Part shown: positions 22,800 through 24,254 of the stretch, in pieces
Numbering within the stretch: position 1 is the first letter of the stretch
How the letters are laid out: each line of letters begins with the position of its first letter
NCBI GenBank assembly: GCA_036397975.1
Contig: DASWHW010000197.1
Span: 1-24,254, forward strand
DNA length: 24,254 nt
Reading direction: 5' to 3'
DNA from: SZUA-287 sp036397975
Lineage (GTDB): Bacteria; Bacteroidota; Ignavibacteria; UBA10030; UBA6906
Notes under the pieces: model-generated
The model's input: only the letters and a program-made list of their open reading frames with translations
What the model was told of the DNA's origin: nothing
The model's database searches: none
Program-made: the position numbers and the translations under genes

Positions 22800-23776
22800 T
22801 GGCAATGATGACCTACATCGAAGCGATATCCCGGGGAATGTGGGAAGAAATGGAAAGGGATTCCTCCGTCTTCCTGATTGGTGAAGATATCGGTGTGTAT
22901 GGCGGGGCGTTCAAAGCAACGAAGGGTTTTGTCGAACGCTTCGGGGAGGAGCGCGTTATCGATGCGGTGCTCGCTGAAGCGGCAATCATCGGTGCTGCAA
23001 CTGGTGCGGCAGTCGTTGGAATGCGGCCAATCGCGGAAATGCAATTCTCAGACTTCGTCACCTGCGGATTCAATCAGATTGTGACAAACGCAGCAAAAAT
23101 CCATTATCGCTGGCATCTCCCTGTTCCGCTTGTTATCCGACTGCCAGGAGGAGGATATATTCACGGCGGTCCGTACCATTCTGCGAACACAGAAGCCTGG
23201 TTCTTTCATGTACCCGGCCTGAAGATCGTTGCTCCATCAACGCCGCGTGACGCGAAAGGCCTCATGAAGGCAGCAATCCGGGACAATAATCCCGTCCTCT
23301 TCTTTGAGTTCAAGTATCTGTACCGAAGGATTAAGGACGAAGTGCCCGAGGAGGACTATGTCGTCGAAATCGGCAAAGCCGATTTGAAAAGGGAGGGGGG
23401 CGACGTTGCAATTATCACGTACGGAACGACTGTTCATTTTTGTCTCGAAGCCGCGGAAATTCTTTCTAAAGAGGATGGCGTCGAAACCTCCGTTCTGGAT
23501 CTTCGGTCCCTTTCCCCCCTTGATGAAGAGATGATTCTCTCAGTCGTGAAGAAGACGGGCAAGGTGTTGATCGTTCATGAGGATAGTGTCACTGGAGGAA
23601 TTGGTGCTGAGATTGCTGCGCGTATTTCTGAAAAGGCGTTCAAGTTTCTGGACGGCCCGATTCGACGGGTAGGCGCCCTGGATACCCCAATACCGTTTGC
23701 ACCTCCTTTGGAAGAATTTGTTCTTCCGAATACACAACGTATTGTTGAGGCATTACGCAGCGTCTCAACGTTTTGA
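22799..23776 (+). CDS. 2-oxoacid dehydrogenase E1 beta subunit (pyruvate/acetoin type)
   Basis: The 325-residue partner of the preceding alpha subunit starts MAMMTYIEAISRGMWEEMER. It has the beta-family segments 'GEDIGVYGGAFKATKG' (23-38), 'DAVLAEAAIIGAATGAAV', 'MQFSDFVTCGFNQIVTNAAK', 'GGGYIHGGPYHSANTEAWF' and the C-terminal transketolase-type region 'TGKVLIVHEDSVTGGIGAE'. It overlaps the alpha gene. A small inverted repeat, GGGAG (22781-22785) with CTCCC (22792-22796), lies just before the ATG and could influence coupled translation. A 30 base gap with TAAGGA leads to the E2 start. Confidence 0.93.
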   Translation: MAMMTYIEAISRGMWEEMERDSSVFLIGEDIGVYGGAFKATKGFVERFGEERVIDAVLAEAAIIGAATGAAVVGMRPIAEMQFSDFVTCGFNQIVTNAAKIHYRWHLPVPLVIRLPGGGYIHGGPYHSANTEAWFFHVPGLKIVAPSTPRDAKGLMKAAIRDNNPVLFFEFKYLYRRIKDEVPEEDYVVEIGKADLKREGGDVAIITYGTTVHFCLEAAEILSKEDGVETSVLDLRSLSPLDEEMILSVVKKTGKVLIVHEDSVTGGIGAEIAARISEKAFKFLDGPIRRVGALDTPIPFAPPLEEFVLPNTQRIVEALRSVSTF

Positions 23777-23806
23777 TTTTTTTGCACTTCAAGTAAGGAA
23801 TATATC

Positions 23807-24254
23807 ATGGCTCGCGTGGAAGTTGTAATGCCGCAAATGGGGGAGAGTATCGCTGAAGGAACAATCGTCAAGTGGCACAAGAAAGTGGGGGATCCTATCA
23901 AGAAGGATGAGACCCTGCTCGAAATTAGCACCGACAAAGTTGATTCGGAAATTCCTTCCCCAACGAACGGAGTTGTTTCCGAAATCGTTGTCTCCGAGCA
24001 AGAAACCGTCGCGGTTCGAACGGTGATCGCCTACCTTGAAACCGAAGGAGGGGTGGCTGCCGCATCGTCACCTTCGCCAAGTGCTGAGAAAAAAGTGTCG
24101 GCTCCACAACAGGCGAAAGAAGCACCTGCACCATCCACCGCAAAGGCAGCCCGGGTGGAAGTCGTAATGCCGCAAATGGGGGAGAGCATCGCTGAAGGAA
24201 CAATCGTCAAGTGGCACAAGAAAGTGGGGGATCCTATCAAGAAGGATGAGACCC
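23807..24254 (+). CDS. Dihydrolipoyl acyltransferase (E2), N-terminal part only
   Basis: E2 forms the core of the 2-oxoacid dehydrogenase complex and moves acyl groups to CoA. Only 149 residues are visible before the window ends. A first lipoyl domain (about 1-80) starts MARVEVVMPQMGESIAEGTI and carries the lipoylated lysine in 'ISTDKVDSEI' (Lys44). An Ala/Pro/Ser/Lys-rich linker (about 82-113) follows, then a second lipoyl domain repeating the first exactly at protein level as far as visible. The peripheral-subunit-binding and catalytic domains must lie beyond the edge. The 'GES...STDKVDSE' form fits E2 of branched-chain or 2-oxoglutarate type (PQMGESI) better than classical pyruvate E2. TAAGGA precedes the ATG. 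Confidence 0.93.
   Translation, partial: MARVEVVMPQMGESIAEGTIVKWHKKVGDPIKKDETLLEISTDKVDSEIPSPTNGVVSEIVVSEQETVAVRTVIAYLETEGGVAAASSPSPSAEKKVSAPQQAKEAPAPSTAKAARVEVVMPQMGESIAEGTIVKWHKKVGDPIKKDET
23810..23915 (+). repeat. Direct repeat, copy 1 (lipoyl domain coding)
   Basis: These 106 bases recur at 24149-24254 with four differences, all at third codon positions and silent. The offset is 339 bases (113 codons). The repeat may extend further because the second copy runs into the window edge. Confidence 0.95.
24149..24254 (+). repeat. Direct repeat, copy 2 (lipoyl domain coding, cut by window edge)
   Basis: Second in-frame copy of the lipoyl-domain repeat described for 23810-23915. About 96% identical in DNA and identical in protein as far as visible. 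Confidence 0.95.

Overview
The window is a chromosomal stretch of about 24 kb with roughly 50% GC. It most likely comes from the Bacteroidota/Chlorobi (FCB) group, possibly an Ignavibacteria-like lineage. The evidence is indirect: atpD-atpC forms a two-gene unit apart from the other ATP synthase genes, a 2-oxoacid dehydrogenase E1 is an alpha-beta fusion, a YpdA-like flavoprotein and a pyruvoyl-dependent arginine decarboxylase are present, and the -10 boxes resemble TAnnTTTG. No phage, insertion sequence, CRISPR array or toxin system was seen. Most genes are housekeeping genes.

Layout. (i) 1-3424, minus strand: a LamG lipoprotein, two small envelope-type hypotheticals, a PIG-L deacetylase and a YdeI/DUF1905 protein cut by the window edge. 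(ii) 3632-4045, minus: an FmdB-type zinc ribbon with a long Ser/Lys/Glu tail, followed by a non-coding region with five short hairpins (4118-4306) resembling REP elements. (iii) 4363-7521, minus: an operon of PilM-like protein, rsmD, coaD and an aspartate-type aminotransferase, with 1-4 bp junctions. (iv) 7724-10733, plus: tRNA-Thr(CGT), a YpdA-like oxidoreductase, then atpD-atpC ending in a strong terminator. (v) 10832-13844, plus: an unknown helical protein, a mannose-1-phosphate guanylyltransferase, an RlpA-like lipoprotein and an RpiB-family isomerase with an unusual N-terminal extension. (vi) 14123-14869, plus: a lipoprotein lytic transglycosylase, facing (vii) 14946-17232, minus: smpB, tyrS and pyruvoyl-dependent arginine decarboxylase. 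A bidirectional terminator separates them. (viii) 17503 to the right edge, plus: lpdA (E3), lipB, fused E1 alpha-beta, separate E1 alpha and E1 beta, and the start of E2. This is a 2-oxoacid dehydrogenase cluster with two different E1 enzymes.

Several promoters can be read by eye and share one form: TTGAnn (TTGTTT in one), a 17 bp spacer (18 in one) and TAnnTT. They decide several start codons. For example, the smpB and PilM-like promoters lie inside the longest possible reading frames, so the upstream N-terminal extensions are not translated.

The observations most worth a second look are: the E2 gene begins with two lipoyl domains identical in protein and about 96% identical in DNA over the visible part; two E1 types sit beside one E3 and one E2; the RpiB-like enzyme has an EutQ-like N-terminal extension and Asp where the catalytic Cys is expected; and the YpdA-like protein lacks the Cys of the GGGPCG motif. 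I found no clear candidate for a wholly new biological system.
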